Assembly: GCA_038049695.1 (NCBI GenBank)
Contig: CP142451.1
Location: forward strand, 129,724,001-129,788,000
Length of the DNA: 64,000 nucleotides
Source: Cinnamomum chago
Lineage: Eukaryota; Streptophyta; Magnoliopsida; Laurales; Lauraceae
Direction of reading: 5' to 3'
Both the position numbers and the translations under genes were made by a program. This document shows positions 37,881 through 51,200 of this stretch, in pieces. A model generated the notes under the pieces. That model made no database searches. It was not told the DNA's origin and worked only from the letters and a program-made list of their open reading frames with translations. Every line of letters begins with the position of its first letter. Position 1 is the stretch's first letter.

Positions 37881-38897
37881 ATGTAGAGTTTCCCCTTCAT
37901 GAAAGGCCGCTGGTTCAATTTGTACCAAGTATTTTATAGTGTTGGGTTCATTTTGTAATGAACCTTATGCCAAAACATTAATTTGGGATTATTGATGTAA
38001 ATTGATGATTGTGATAAATAAAACCTACCATTGATAAGGATGTAATATGAAGGTGTATTTGGAGCATCGACTGTCTCATGTTTTTTGTATCTCTTTTTGG
38101 GTAAACAACTCAATGTTTTTAGGCATTGAGGTTGCAATTTTTAGGCACTGGGGTCCTGAATTCTACAGAGTCTTGGGGTCTATCAGTGTTATGTAAATGG
38201 TGTCTGATGATTCAATTGTAGGGATTCTTTTCTGGTTCTATTTTATTTTTCAGGCCACTGACACGCTAGCTATTTTTTTGGTCATTGGGGCTGCTGTGTG
38301 GAATCTGTGGATTTTCTGATGCTTGGTCATTGGGGTTTCTGATGCTTGATTTTTTGTCATTAGACTGTCAGCAGGTTCTGGAATTACTCCAACAGTGATA
38401 TGGAAACTGAAGCCCCACGCTAATTCATCAGAAACCCATGCTAATTCCAATAGCATAAGTTTATTCCAATAGCATGAAACCCATGCTAGTTCATAAGAAA
38501 GCCCCTCTGAAGCCCCATAAACAAGCCAAATCACTTCATAGCCAAATCACCTATTTTCTTTTAATGACACCCTTTTGAAGCCGACCTAAAAGAAGATTCA
38601 AATGTTCTCAATAATGAAAGAAACAACCAATAATATAAGGCAAATGAAACAAAAGCTAGCTCCATGTATCATATTTGTTAGTTATAGACAAATCCAAACA
38701 AGTCGTCCACCATGAAGATAAAAAGCTACAGATTCATTTTCTTCAACACAATATCCAAACCCAAAAGAAAGTTTACAGCTAAGGATCCAATTACCATAAC
38801 TTTATACCTTATAGTCTTTCATGCATTCAACTTCCTAAAGTTGAAACAAGCAAAAAAAAAAAAAAAAAGCCTCGTGCCTCCCACATCAGAATAATGT

Positions 38898-39483
38898 TTA
38901 CATCCTATAAGACAAATAGGCACGTCTATCATTCTGGTCATGCCACATGTACTCAACAAAGAGGAGAAGAATTGCAATCGTGAATGCAAGGCCCTTTTTG
39001 CTTCGACTTCCTTTCATGTTAGTCTCCATGCTTTCACTTAGACGTCGTATTTCTAGACACAACTCCCTGATTGAGTCTTTCATTTCTTCTAATTTCACTT
39101 CAACTTGGCCTCGATTTAAAGTTTGCATCGGTATACATTCTGGAGCAATTTCATCCATCCAAATCAAAAGGCCACAACCTCTTCCTCCCTGCAATGAAAT
39201 TCATATTGAAATAATGAATGTTGGAGCAAAAAATATACAGTTTTATGAATGAAGTTAAAATGTTTTGAATATTGAAGAAAAAATATCAATAAATGATTTT
39301 GGAAAGATAGATGCTTACATGTAAATCTGGACATTTCCAAAATTTACGCCCAGGGTTGGATGTAGTACGAGACGTCTTTAATATCATAAACCCGTGTCCA
39401 CATGGGCATTTTGGAGCCCATTCTAAGCTCCCGAAGTTTTTTTTTCCCTCAAATTTGGGGACTTCAAAGAATAGATGATGAAC
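38898..39483 (-). CDS. GRF-type zinc-finger protein with C-terminal membrane segment (5' end unclear)
   Basis: Two exons on the minus strand, 39319-39483 (open to an acceptor-like TTTAG) and 38898-39188. Exon 1 has the GRF finger: KCPCGHGFMILKTSRTTSNP, then GRKFWKCPD. Exon 2 continues GRGCGLLIWMDEIAPE, a charged coiled-coil stretch (VEVKLEEMKDSIRELCLEI) and a hydrophobic tail anchor (GLAFTIAILLLFVEYMW). GRF fingers bind nucleic acid; this finger-coil-anchor layout recurs in plants in transposon-associated genes. No in-frame start codon precedes the finger, so the 5' part is missing or in a further exon. The 5' edge of exon 1 is also the unit of the tandem array at 39430-40556. No internal stop is seen, unlike the copy at 19239-19690. 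Confidence 0.7.
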
Positions 39484-40556
39484 CTAAATTCTGCTAATTT
39501 GCAGTTAATTACAACCGCGTTTGACATTTTTTCAACCGTCGCACTTTTTCAACCCGGTTTAGAAAATCTGCACTACCCTTGTCGAGTACCCCTGTTTGGG
39601 ACAGTTTTTAACCCACTTCCTGAAGTTTTTTTTTTCCTCAAATTTGGGGACTTCCAAGAACAGATGATGAACCTAAATTCTGCTCATTTGCAGTTAATTA
39701 CAACCGCGTTTGACATTTTTTCAACCGTCGCACTTTTTCAACTCGGTTTATAAAATCTGCACTACCATTGCCGAGTACCCCTGTTTGGGACAATTTTTAA
39801 CCCACTTCCCGAAGTTTTTTTTTTCTCAAATTTGGGGACTTCCAAGAACAGATGATGAACCTAAATTCTGCTCATTTGCAGTTAATTACAACCGCGTTTG
39901 ACATTTTTTCAACCGTTGCACTTTTTCAACTCGGTTTATAAAATCTGCACTACCATTGCCGGGTACCCCTGTTTGGGATAGTTTTTAACCCACTTCCCGA
40001 AGTTTTTTTTTTTCTCAAATTTGGGGACTTCCAAGAACAGATGATGAATCTAACTTCTGCTCATTTGCAGTTAATTACAACCGCGTTTGACATTTTTTCA
40101 ACCGTCGCACTTTTTCAACTCGGTTTAGAAAATCTGCACTACCCTTGCCGAGTACCCCTGTTTGGGACAATTTTTAACCCACTTCCCGAAGTTTTTTTTT
40201 TCTCAAATTTGGGGACTTCCAAGAACAGATGATGAACCTAAATTCTGCTCATTTGCAGTTAATTACAACCACGTTTGACATTTTTTCAACCGTCGCACTT
40301 TTTCAACTCGGTTTAGAAAATCTGCACTACCATTGCCGGGTACCCCTGTTTGGGACAGTTTTTAACCCACTTCCCGAAGTTTTTTTTTTCTCAAATTTGG
40401 GGACTTCCAAGAACAGATGATGAACCTAAATTCTGCTCATTTGCAGTTAATTACAACCGCGTTTGACATTTTTTCAACTGTCGCACTTTTTCAACCCGGT
40501 TTATAAAATCTGCACTACCATTGCCGAGCACCCCTGTTTGGGACAGTTTTTAACCC
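39430..40556. repeat. ~188-bp tandem array, six copies
   Basis: The motif ACAGATGATGAACCTAAATT (with small changes) recurs near 39472, 39662, 39850, 40039, 40227 and 40415. Each unit includes GTTTGACATTTTTTCAACCG, CGGTTTA and CCCCTGTTTGGGACA, and a 9-11-base T run. The first unit overlaps the 5' edge of the GRF exon. Unit length and T-run length vary, so it is not a coding repeat. Confidence 0.92.
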
Positions 40557-42245
40557 AACAAAACACCCACATCCACTGTTGGAATTATAGCTGGCGCACT
40601 TGCTTTCCAAAAATGAATTTCATATGCACAGACAAGTGAAACAAGTAAAAAAAAAAAAAATTTGCACTAGAGACTACCTAGACTTTTTTAGACCATCGAG
40701 TCTGTACCCATTTCAAACTTCGTTGGACAACTAATGTGAGCTTAGCTCAAGTAACTGGGAAGAAAGTGACATCAATAGTAACCCAATAACATTGAAAATT
40801 ACGTTTGGTGTGAAGAAAGTTCTTTCCTATTTCTGGAGTTTTTGAAATCTAAACCAACAAAAGAGCACTCTCAGCCTTAAGCTATTTTTATCCCAATTTA
40901 ATCCAGAAAAGCACCAAAACCCACTGTTGTTTAGATTCTGTAGATTTGAGGAAACCAAGTAAGTTCTGATGAAGAAGAGGACCATGGTGTGGTCCTCAAA
41001 TGGTGCATATTTTTTCTGAAGGAGCACACATGTAGGCCAATGGAGTCATGTGCTTAGATTCTACATGACCATGCTACTGTATACTCAAGACTGTTAAAGT
41101 GCTCCTCCTTTTTGGCATCACCATAGATACAGGTGGGAGAGTATGCACCTGTGCTCATTGACTCATAGATATCAATGTATATCTGACGGGTTATTTTGCT
41201 AAGCAATCTTTATAACCATGAGCAATCATCAATAATCACAGCAGCAGAAAAATAAAGAAATCCTAAATAATCATGACCAATCATCAATGACAACAATACT
41301 AAAAGAAGGAAATCCTAAATAACATTTAAAAGAAGAAACAAGTTAGGTTCACAACAGTCAAGTCCTGCATTTGAAGTTACATAGAAACTAGTCCCGACTA
41401 CCAAAACCAAGGAATGGGAATTCGAACATAATAGCAACAGGAGGGGTGCCGTGGATAGCACACCGGATCAGAAAAAAAAAATTGTCTGTTTTTTTTTTTT
41501 CTTGAATAGAAACCTAAACCTGTCCAAACACAGACAACCCTCAATCCAAGGCACTGCGAAACCCCATATCAAATGTAACTGGCAGAGAAAAAAACAGAGG
41601 AAAAAAAAAACAGAGAAAGAAGGAGGAAAATGCATACATCGAAGAGAAGGGCGTGCCTGGCGATGGAAATGGGAGAATCGATCGCAGGAGACAAATCGTG
41701 CCTTCCGGACAGCGGATCGCAGCAGAGGGTGCGTCGCTTCAAACCTCGCAGGAGAAAAATGGGTTTCAGGTCAGGGCGAAATGGAAAGGGAGAGGAGATC
41801 GAGAAATGGGGGAAGGGTTCGTTCGCTGGAGAGAAGCCTGAGAAGAGGAGCTCCTCGGCGGAGACGATCGCTCTGCTCAGAGGATGAAGATAGTGTCTGG
41901 CCGAAAAGAGAGAGCAGAGAGAGCGAAAGTGAAATGGGCGAATGGAGAGATAGCAGATTCAGGGTAAAATCGTTCGCCGTTCTCGCCTGAGGAGAGGATC
42001 GTATCGCTAGTCGATCGCGCGTTCGCTGCCAGAACGGAGAGGGAACAGATGGAGAGGAAATGGGGAATGGAGAGAGAGAGAGGAGCCCTGCTCTTTGGTT
42101 TCGTTTTGATCAAATGAAGTCAGATGTAGAGCGGGGAAACCAAATTTCCTTGGGCGGGGTCCACTTGATTAGATGAAAATTGGCTGAAAAATTTCAAACT
42201 CACTTCACTTCCCCCACGTGCTGAGCATGAGCTGAGGAGAGGGAT

Positions 42246-42247
<2 letters not shown>

Positions 42248-42281
<34 letters not shown>
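42248..42281. repeat. (TA)n tract between two TIR elements
   Basis: About 17 TA units separating the right end of the 7.1-kb element from the left end of the 42282-42658 MITE. Confidence 0.95.
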
Positions 42282-42763
<482 letters not shown>

Positions 42764-42892
42764 ACAAAAAAAGACGGACTCCAGTCCAAGTAGGGCTAAG
42801 CAAGACCATTGTCCATTGGGTGGGTGGAGACTGGAGACGAGCATGGGAATAGGAGGCTCATCAGCCGTATAAGGAGAAGGCTTCGAAAGCAG

Positions 42893-42928
42893 AAGCAGAA
42901 GAAGAAGCAGCAGCAGCAGCAGCAGCAA
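42893..42928. repeat. AGC-rich triplet tract in the probable 5' UTR
   Basis: Interrupted AGA/AGC triplets ending in seven AGC/CAG units, about 60 bp upstream of the ATG at 42989. Confidence 0.8.
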
Positions 42929-42988
42929 AAAGCTGTTGTCATAGAAAGAAAGAAAGGAAGAGAGTTGGAAGTTGATTAAAAGGCCAGC

Positions 42989-45149
42989 ATGTCTTCTACC
43001 GTCATTCGAGACTTGGACGATTTCGTGAATGTCCATGGCCTCCTCCTCGCATCTTCCGGCATTCCTCCCTCTCTCTACAACCAGCTATTCCTCAAGCTTT
43101 CTTCCGAGACATTCGACGGCGGCGATTTCTTCCAGATCGAGCCCTGCGAGGATGGTCGGCAGAGGCGCCTCGTCCTCTCATCGGATTCCATGGAGAAGGA
43201 GTCCCACCTCTTCCTAGTCGACCATGCCTGGACGTTTCGTCTCTCCGACGCCCGAAAGCAGGTTGGTGGTTTCAACTCTTCAACAAAGGAGAGAGGGTTC
43301 TTGTTTTTTTGTTTTTGGCTTTGCCCACTCACCACCCAGGACCAGGAGATTGCATAAGCATTGACTGAATCCCCCTTCAAAAGAAATAGCCAACTAGCTC
43401 TTTACCATGAAATTCCCATGATCTCCCCCCCCCTCCTACCCATAGGGACGGACGGAGAATCATGTTTTCATTTCTTTTTAACAAAAGCTTCTTCTTGTCC
43501 ACAATTCTTTCCCCCCTCCTAACTAAAACTTGCTGTAATCTTGAGCATATGCAGCTGCAACAAGTTCCAGGCCTAGCTCAGAGGATGGCTGCACTCATGT
43601 GTGTAGACCTTGATTTGAGCTCAGATTCCAAAGTGGTGGTGGATGAATCAAGTGGGAAGCATGAGAATGCTGGTAAAGTAAATGCTATGCAAGTGGTGGA
43701 GAGGGAAATGCTTAAAGCCCAGGAGGAAGGATATGGCGCTTCAACATGGCTAGAGCTTGACGAGCTTGATATAGATGATGATATGCTCATCTCTCTGGAT
43801 TTATCTAGTAAATTTCCGGTCTGTCGCTCACTTTTACCTAGGATAGACTAGTATATTTCATGAATACATCTCCTGATGTAGAAGTTTTATCACTATTGAA
43901 TCTCATACATATATATATTATTAATTTGTTCAGAAATTTGTAGTAGATATATAAGCAGGTATTCAGACACACACACACACACACACACAAACTCATTCCC
44001 ATCCCATCCCACAATCATGACACAACCACCATCACAAAGAAAAATTCCCTACTTCCACCCTTATACAGATGCTCTTTTGAGCTTCTTCTCCTTCCCCTAG
44101 AACCTTGACATGGATGCTGCTGACTGCAAAGAGGCAATCTATAGTTTAACTCAGGGTTCACCTTTCTCAAAGGAGCTGATAGAATGACAGAGCCAGATCA
44201 TTGGTTTGAATAGAAGGTTAAGAAGCTAGTAGAGCAGTGATCATAAAGGGGCAGAAGAATAAGGGATCAAATCTTCTAGTCAAGAGGCTTTTGAGACATT
44301 ATATCCAAAGTGGGACAAATTTGGTCAATGGTATGGATCAATGAATAATGGGCTTCACATGTACTAAAAAAGTGGGCGGCACAACCGAGTTGACATTTTC
44401 AGGGGTCCAGGATCTTATAATTCCATGCCATTTCTGAAGATCTGAAGGATATACAACAATTTGTTAGTGTTTGGCAACTTTAATTCCTATTTGTGCCATT
44501 TTCGTAAATTGATTTTCAGCATGCTTACCACATCACCTTGATTGTTAGATGCAATTTTGTTTTTTTTGTTTTTTTTGTTTTTAATTTAATTTCCCTATTT
44601 CAATTGGATAACTTATTCTGTATTTGCTTTCACCATGTTTCTGAATTAGTGGTTATTGCAACAGAATCTGGTTGCCCTAAATCTGTGGGGAAACAAGCTC
44701 CAGAATGCAGAGGTGGTTGTCCGGGAGATCACAAGAAATATCAATCTTAGAGCTGTTTGGTTGAATGAAAACCCAGTTATTCAAAACTCGTAAGCATGCA
44801 GCTCTTAATTTTCCTTCTCTCTCTCGCCTCTCACCCCCATTATTTGCCTTGTCCCTTTTATTTTAGGGATAATGCAAATCTTGTCTGCTAAAGTTGATTG
44901 CATTTATTGACTTTTTGTTATTGGAACAAGCAGAAGAGACTATCAGTTTATAGTGTAATGGATGTCCACACCACAATGTCCATAAGTAATGTGGCTATAT
45001 TCTTTTTTATTTTGTTAACATTCTTTTTTATTTTTTTTATGACCACAACCATAAAGTGGAATAATATGTGGAAGATCCTAGCATTTTGATCTCTGGCCTT
45101 TGTGGATTATTAGTGAATGCTAAGTTGCATGAATGCATGTGTGTTTCAT

Positions 45150-45217
<68 letters not shown>

Positions 45218-48200
45218 TCAGCAAATCTTGTCATAATACATATATCATGTACATTTACATGAATGTTCATTTTAAAAAATAGCTTGCAAAAAATAACACC
45301 AGGAAAAATAATAGACAATCTTACTCCGAGTAATCAGGTATTTCTGTATCTTCGATTTCAACAGAAGAAAAGTGTAATAATGTTTAAATCAGTAGCAGAT
45401 GAATCCATGAAGAGTTTGACATTTTGTTTTGCCCGATACATGTCCGATGTTGGTACATTAGTCATCTAAAATAATCTGCGCAACATAGCCTAAATGTTTT
45501 CTTAACCATCTATCTTGCTAAGTTGCATGAATGTATGTGTGTTTCATACTGAAAGAGAGAGTAAAACTCAGCAAATATTGGCATAATACATATATCATGT
45601 ACATTTACATGAATGTTCATTTTAAAAATAGCTTGCAAAAAATAACACCAGGAAAAATAATAGACAATCTTACTCCGAGTAATCAGGTATTTCAATTTCT
45701 TCGATTTCAACGAAAGAAAAGTGTAATAATGTTTAAATCAGTTGCAGATGAATCCATGAAGAGTTTGGCATTCTGTTTTGCCCAATACATGTCCAATGTG
45801 GGTACATTAGTCATCTAAAATAATCTGCGCAACATAGCCTAAATGTTTTCTTAACCATCTATCTTGTGGGTGATCGAAGGTACCCCTCTATTCAGGAGTA
45901 CCTTTTGGGCATTCCCCACCCATGGTGGGCACGTTACTGCATTAAATGAAAATAATGAATGCTTCCTTCTTGAAAGAAAGGACACTGAATTGGTATATAA
46001 CTGTACCAGCTGCCTATAACTTGTAAATTATAATATTCTTCTAAACAATAACATGCAAATGATAATATTGACAAAAGAAAAAAAAAAAACTTCATTGGAT
46101 TTTATTAAGGTCAAACAAAAAGTCTCTTCTTGTAAGTCGGAAGGCTAAAGAACAAGATGGCAACTCGTACATATTCAGCTTCCAGAGGCTGTGCTGTGAT
46201 TTCTGTTTACTTTCTTATATTGGCTAGCTCATTTTATTTATTAGAGTGAGTAAAGATATATTTTATCTGATAAAATATTGTTCTATATGTTTTTAATTTT
46301 TTCAGTGACAAGGGCATTGCAGATGCTATTATTCTAGCTGTTCCTGGACTTGAAATTTATAACTCATGTTTCACCAGTAATTTTGGTGAGTGGGCATTGG
46401 GTTTCTGTGGAGGCTTATATGGAGAGGACAATCCATGCAGTACCCAACACAATTCTTATCCCTTGAAGGACATTACCGATCTCAATCTGTCTAATAGATG
46501 TATTCACAATCTATCCAATAAGGTGAGATGTTTGACTTATTTTACAACGACTACAGCATGATGACTCCAATTTAAATGATTTATACGAGCATGCCACTTC
46601 TCACAAACTTGATGAGCTGGGAAGTGTGCCCACTTTGAGGACATGTGGGACATATGGTTTGATTATTCTGCATTGTTGATCTAACATGCTCCACTGCTAA
46701 TGGAAGGTTCTTAAAGATTTCCTAGATCGAGAGATTTTAACTGTTTGATCATTATTCTTCTGGATCATTATGGTGTTGTCTTACAACTATCTATTTGTAG
46801 GGTACCTGATGAATTGGTAGGGTCTTCCAATCTTGGAAATTGGATTATCTGTAACCCATTATGAGTTCATCATATCAACATTGTGGATCATAGAACCATG
46901 GGTTCATAAATATGGATTTCTATGGACAAATATGGGATGTGTGGCTGTTATACAGTTAGAGTGGCACAGTTCCCATTATTTCAACTTCATGTTTCTACTC
47001 ATTTGACTGTTGCAATATATCATCTTGTTTATTGATAGTTTAAAACTTTAATATGAATTTCATTTACCCTTTAGCATCTATAGTAAAAATAGCAAGTTCG
47101 GTGCCAACTCTGTTTCCTTTTTCTCCTATCAGGCTTTTTACCCAATAAATATGCCATCACTTTCATATTTGAATCTTCGGGGAAATCCATTGGATAGGGA
47201 TTCTCTTGATGATTTGTTGAAGGTGCTACGAGGATTTACTTGTTTACAAGCTTTAGAGGTAACCGTTACAACACCAACCTTTTATGTGGTAATGTGATGG
47301 ATTCACAATAGTTACATGGTATCACTAGCATGTACACCATCTTGCAGGTGGATATTCCTGGTCCTCTTGGAGAAAGTGCTGTAAAGATTCTTGAATCCCT
47401 TCCTAATCTTTCTCTTCTAAATGGTGTTCGCGCATCCCAAATTTTAGAAAGTAACAAACATGTTATTGACTCAATGCTTCAACCACGTCTTCCTGAATTG
47501 ATTGCTGGTGAACCTCTGGCTGAGCTCGTTATTAGTGCGATGTGGTTGTATTTGATGACATACAGACTTGCTGATGAGGAAAAGATTGATGAAACTTCTG
47601 TATGGTATGCAGCTGTCTCATTGCTTTGTTTTACTTATGATAGTATGTGTTATTGTTTCCCCAACATTCTCTCTGTAATCCTATGCTATTCATGCCCATG
47701 CCTCAAAATCCGGCCTTGAGCTGATGTGCTTTATTGTTGTGGCTTGTGGTTCTTGTGCAACAAATTTACCTTACTTGCTGGATAAAAAGAATTATGTGCT
47801 TTTGTTATCTTTATAGTACATGCCTCTTGGTATAATATTAATTGTTTTTAGATTTTTTTTGGTGTGCAATCCTTCCAAATGTCTGCTAGATTCAATCGGA
47901 TTCAGATTCTAGCAAAAGTGACTTGCTTATCAACTAGGTATGGATTGCGGGGTTCCAGTATTATTCCATATTCTGATGGATATTTCCCTTGGGATCCAAT
48001 GTAGGTATGTAATGGATGAACTTGGTTCAGCTTTGCGGCACAGTGACGAACCGAACTTCAGAATAGCTCCTTTTCTGTTCTTGCCAGAAAGAAAGTTGGC
48101 ATCAGCTGTGAGGTGCTCATTTTAACATTCTTATGCTCCTTTGGCTGGGCCTCCTGACATTGTTTAGTTGATTTCTTATATACTTGTGGAGTCATAGATT

Positions 48201-51200
48201 AAATAGGTCATCATGATGTTCCTTTCAGGGTGTGTTGGATGTACACAAATTGTAATCAGTAAGAATGTACAACATATCTGCAGAAAGAACTGTTATCCTT
48301 TCTGCTCCGTTCGCAGCTGTATGAAAACCCAAAATTTTGTTAAAGTGGTATTGTTTTTCCAATTTGTTTATTACAGATCTATATGGGTAAATGACAACAT
48401 GTTTTTATTTTTTTGAAATTTATTTTTAGCAAGGATTCAACTAAATGCTGAGGACAAGACCAAAACTCTAAAACTAGGCTAACCGCTTAGGTGATATATA
48501 AACGGCTACAACAAAAAATATATAGAATAACTACTATTCGGATATGATGGGGATGAGTATAAATGCTGTTGTAACACAATTTGCTTTTGAACTTCTGTTT
48601 GGTTCTCCGCTTGTCTCCACCAGGCTTCCTGAATCCATTGGTGAATGCTGGAATTGTACCTGTTGTCCTGAGTTTTGTTAATGACATTGATATTTACTCT
48701 AATTCTAAGGTCTTAGTTCACCTGAAATTGCAAACATAATTTCAAACCAGTCGCCAACACAATGATCTCTGCTGTGTTAATGCCATTGAGCTGTGGATGT
48801 ACACAAACCCTAGATTCCTTTCTAGGCTTCTAACTATCCTCCTGTGTGTGCTACCCCCTGTTCATCAGGCCCTGCAATATCAGAAATGAAACTGGGCCTA
48901 GTTTCCTTCTGCTGGTCTCAAGTTTTCTTCCTATCTGGTCTTGCAGCACTATGTATAGTTCTTCCCACCTTTTGATTGACTAGCAAGTTCAAGCATTGTA
49001 ACGACCCCGGCCCACCGTCCACATGATATTGTCCGCTTTGGCTCATATGATTTCAACCCAATCTTGCCTCACGGTTTTAAAAGGCCTCATGTGGAGTTAA
49101 GGCTAGGTCACACATTATAAGCCCAAGGTCAGGACTTGGATATTTTCGATGTGGGACATGGACAAAGCCTCATGGTGCTAACCGAAGCACTCCACTTTTA
49201 CCCTTGCGGATTCCCCTTTCTTGGTTCACAGGAGCACTTGACCTGGTCGGCTGGTCTTGCCTCAAGGGATTACCTAGGCGGATTAGGGTCTCACACTCTC
49301 CCCCACCAGAAATATAGCCGTCCTCGGCTTTGATACCATCCGTAACGACCCGGTCCCACTGTCCACATGATATTGTTCGCTTTTGGCTCATGGGATTTCA
49401 ACCAAATCTTGCCTCACAATTTTAAAAAGCCTCATTTGGAGTTAAGGCTAGGTCACACATTATAAGCCTAGGGTCAGGACGTGGATATTTCCGATGTGGG
49501 ACTTGGATAAAGCCTCACGGCACTAACCGAAGCACTCCACCCTTACCCCTGCGGATTCCCCCTTCTTGGCTCACAGGAGTACTTGACCTGGTCTTGCCTC
49601 AAGGGATTATCCAGGCAAATTAGGGTCCTGCAGGCATGGTGTTTCTTGCCTAATTAACAGACAATTCCTATCATTCCATATGTGCCAAAGTGCAATACTA
49701 CCCTTGTCTATGATCTCATCCTGACTTACCGGATATGCAAGGCTACTAGACCTACAATCAACTGCTCTTGGGATAACTCACTCACTCTGTTCAGCCCTAA
49801 ATTCAACCATGAGCATTTAGAGATGTTCAAGAGATTAGCATCACATTTAACACAGGCAACTAAAAGGTATGCTGGGAATTTATGAGCAAACAACCATTCT
49901 CTAATTGGGGGCCTATCTTTTGAAAGAAGCTATAAGGGCCCGTTTCTTTGCTAGAATTCAAGGAATTCCTGTCTGGGGAATTTCTGAATTCCTAGACAAA
50001 GTGGAATTCCTGGATGCTCCCTTGGACTTGAGCATCCAGAAATTCCACTAAAATGTAAAGGAGCTGGAATTTCTGAATTCTCAAAGGTCATTTGAGACCT
50101 TTCAAGTGACTGAAATTTTGAAATGCTTGGTAAGAAACAAGGCATTTGCAAATGCCAAAGGACAAGATGTCACATCATGTTCCCAAAACCCCAACATCCT
50201 AAATTCCTGTCAGGAATTTTAGTAAAGAAATAGGCCCTAAAGATAGATAGCTTTGGATGGAGTGGGGTGCGTCAAGTTTGGTCCCACTATTGGTGATGTC
50301 CTAGAGGTTCTACTACTGATTCGCGGCAAATGGCGACAGATATCGATAGGGTCAAATAAGCAGCTATGCTATAACCACTGGATTTGGTTTCCACTTTTCC
50401 ACAGAACTTATGTGTGTTTTTTGATAATGATCTAGCCCACACCTTGCGCACAGTGCATGCCTCCTAGTGGGGCTCGCCCTATCACCATTCCGAATGGATC
50501 ATCCAAACCCTCCCCTCCTATATATCACCAGATCCTATGGGTTTGCACCGAATGTTTGGGACTAGACGGTTGGATAGGGTCAATTTTTTTTCCTTTTGAT
50601 ATAAAACCGTTACTTGTGGGCCTTGGATCAAGGGGTCAGGATGATCTGGCGGGCCTGAAATTTTATATAGAGGTTGGCCCCACCAAGGTGTCCAGATTTC
50701 AAATAATTATATAGGCCTCACCATCTATATGCATTTGGGATGCAAATGTGTAGAGCTTTGCTAGTGTATCTGTTCATGTTGATGGTATGGCATTGTATCC
50801 TTTCAATATTATCCTATCCAATATTCCAATATCTCTATTCCCATGTTTGTAAATTTAAGATGACTGGGTGTGTATCCTTGTAAATCATAATGCTTCTTTT
50901 GATATATGCATATTCCAAAATTGTGGATGTAATTATTCGAAAAAAAGTGGATGTTATGTACTGGCATCTTTATCTTTATTTTCTAAACAACTGACTGTTC
51001 ATCTGTCCATCATGATCATCCATGTTAACTTTTAGGTGTTTTGTGTATTATTACATGAATGTTGGCACAAACATTGTCGTCATGTAAATGTTGATGACTT
51101 CTACAGAACTAAATGGACCTAGGTACTCCATTCTTTCTAGGAATCTGGCATCAGCTGATCCTGTTGACAGCTTTATTGTTAACATCGTTGTCCATTTTTT

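Larger units (their letters stand above)
35150..42247. mobile_element. 7.1-kb long-TIR Pack-type transposon inserted in a (TA)n tract
   Basis: Left arm about 35150-36410 and right arm about 41225-42247 are inverted copies, both beginning GGATCCCTCTCCTCAGCTCA. TA repeats border both ends (about 35130-35147 and 42248-42281). The left arm has about 240 bp near 35950-36190 not found in the right arm; the right end lacks 17 bp of the left-end hairpin. Arms carry CT-rich leader-like sequence facing inward. The interior holds an ATL-type RING-H2 gene copy (+), a GRF-finger gene (-) and a ~188-bp tandem array. No transposase seen. The overall plan is that of a Pack-MULE-like element with cellular gene cargo. 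Confidence 0.85.

Noticed and set aside
39475-40420. Repeated 63-residue frames as a repeat protein
   Set aside because: They come from the ~188-bp tandem array, whose units shift frame and end in stops; T-run length varies between units.
49136-49391. Short frames in both strands near 49.2 kb
   Set aside because: They lie in the LTR copies of the miniature LTR element.
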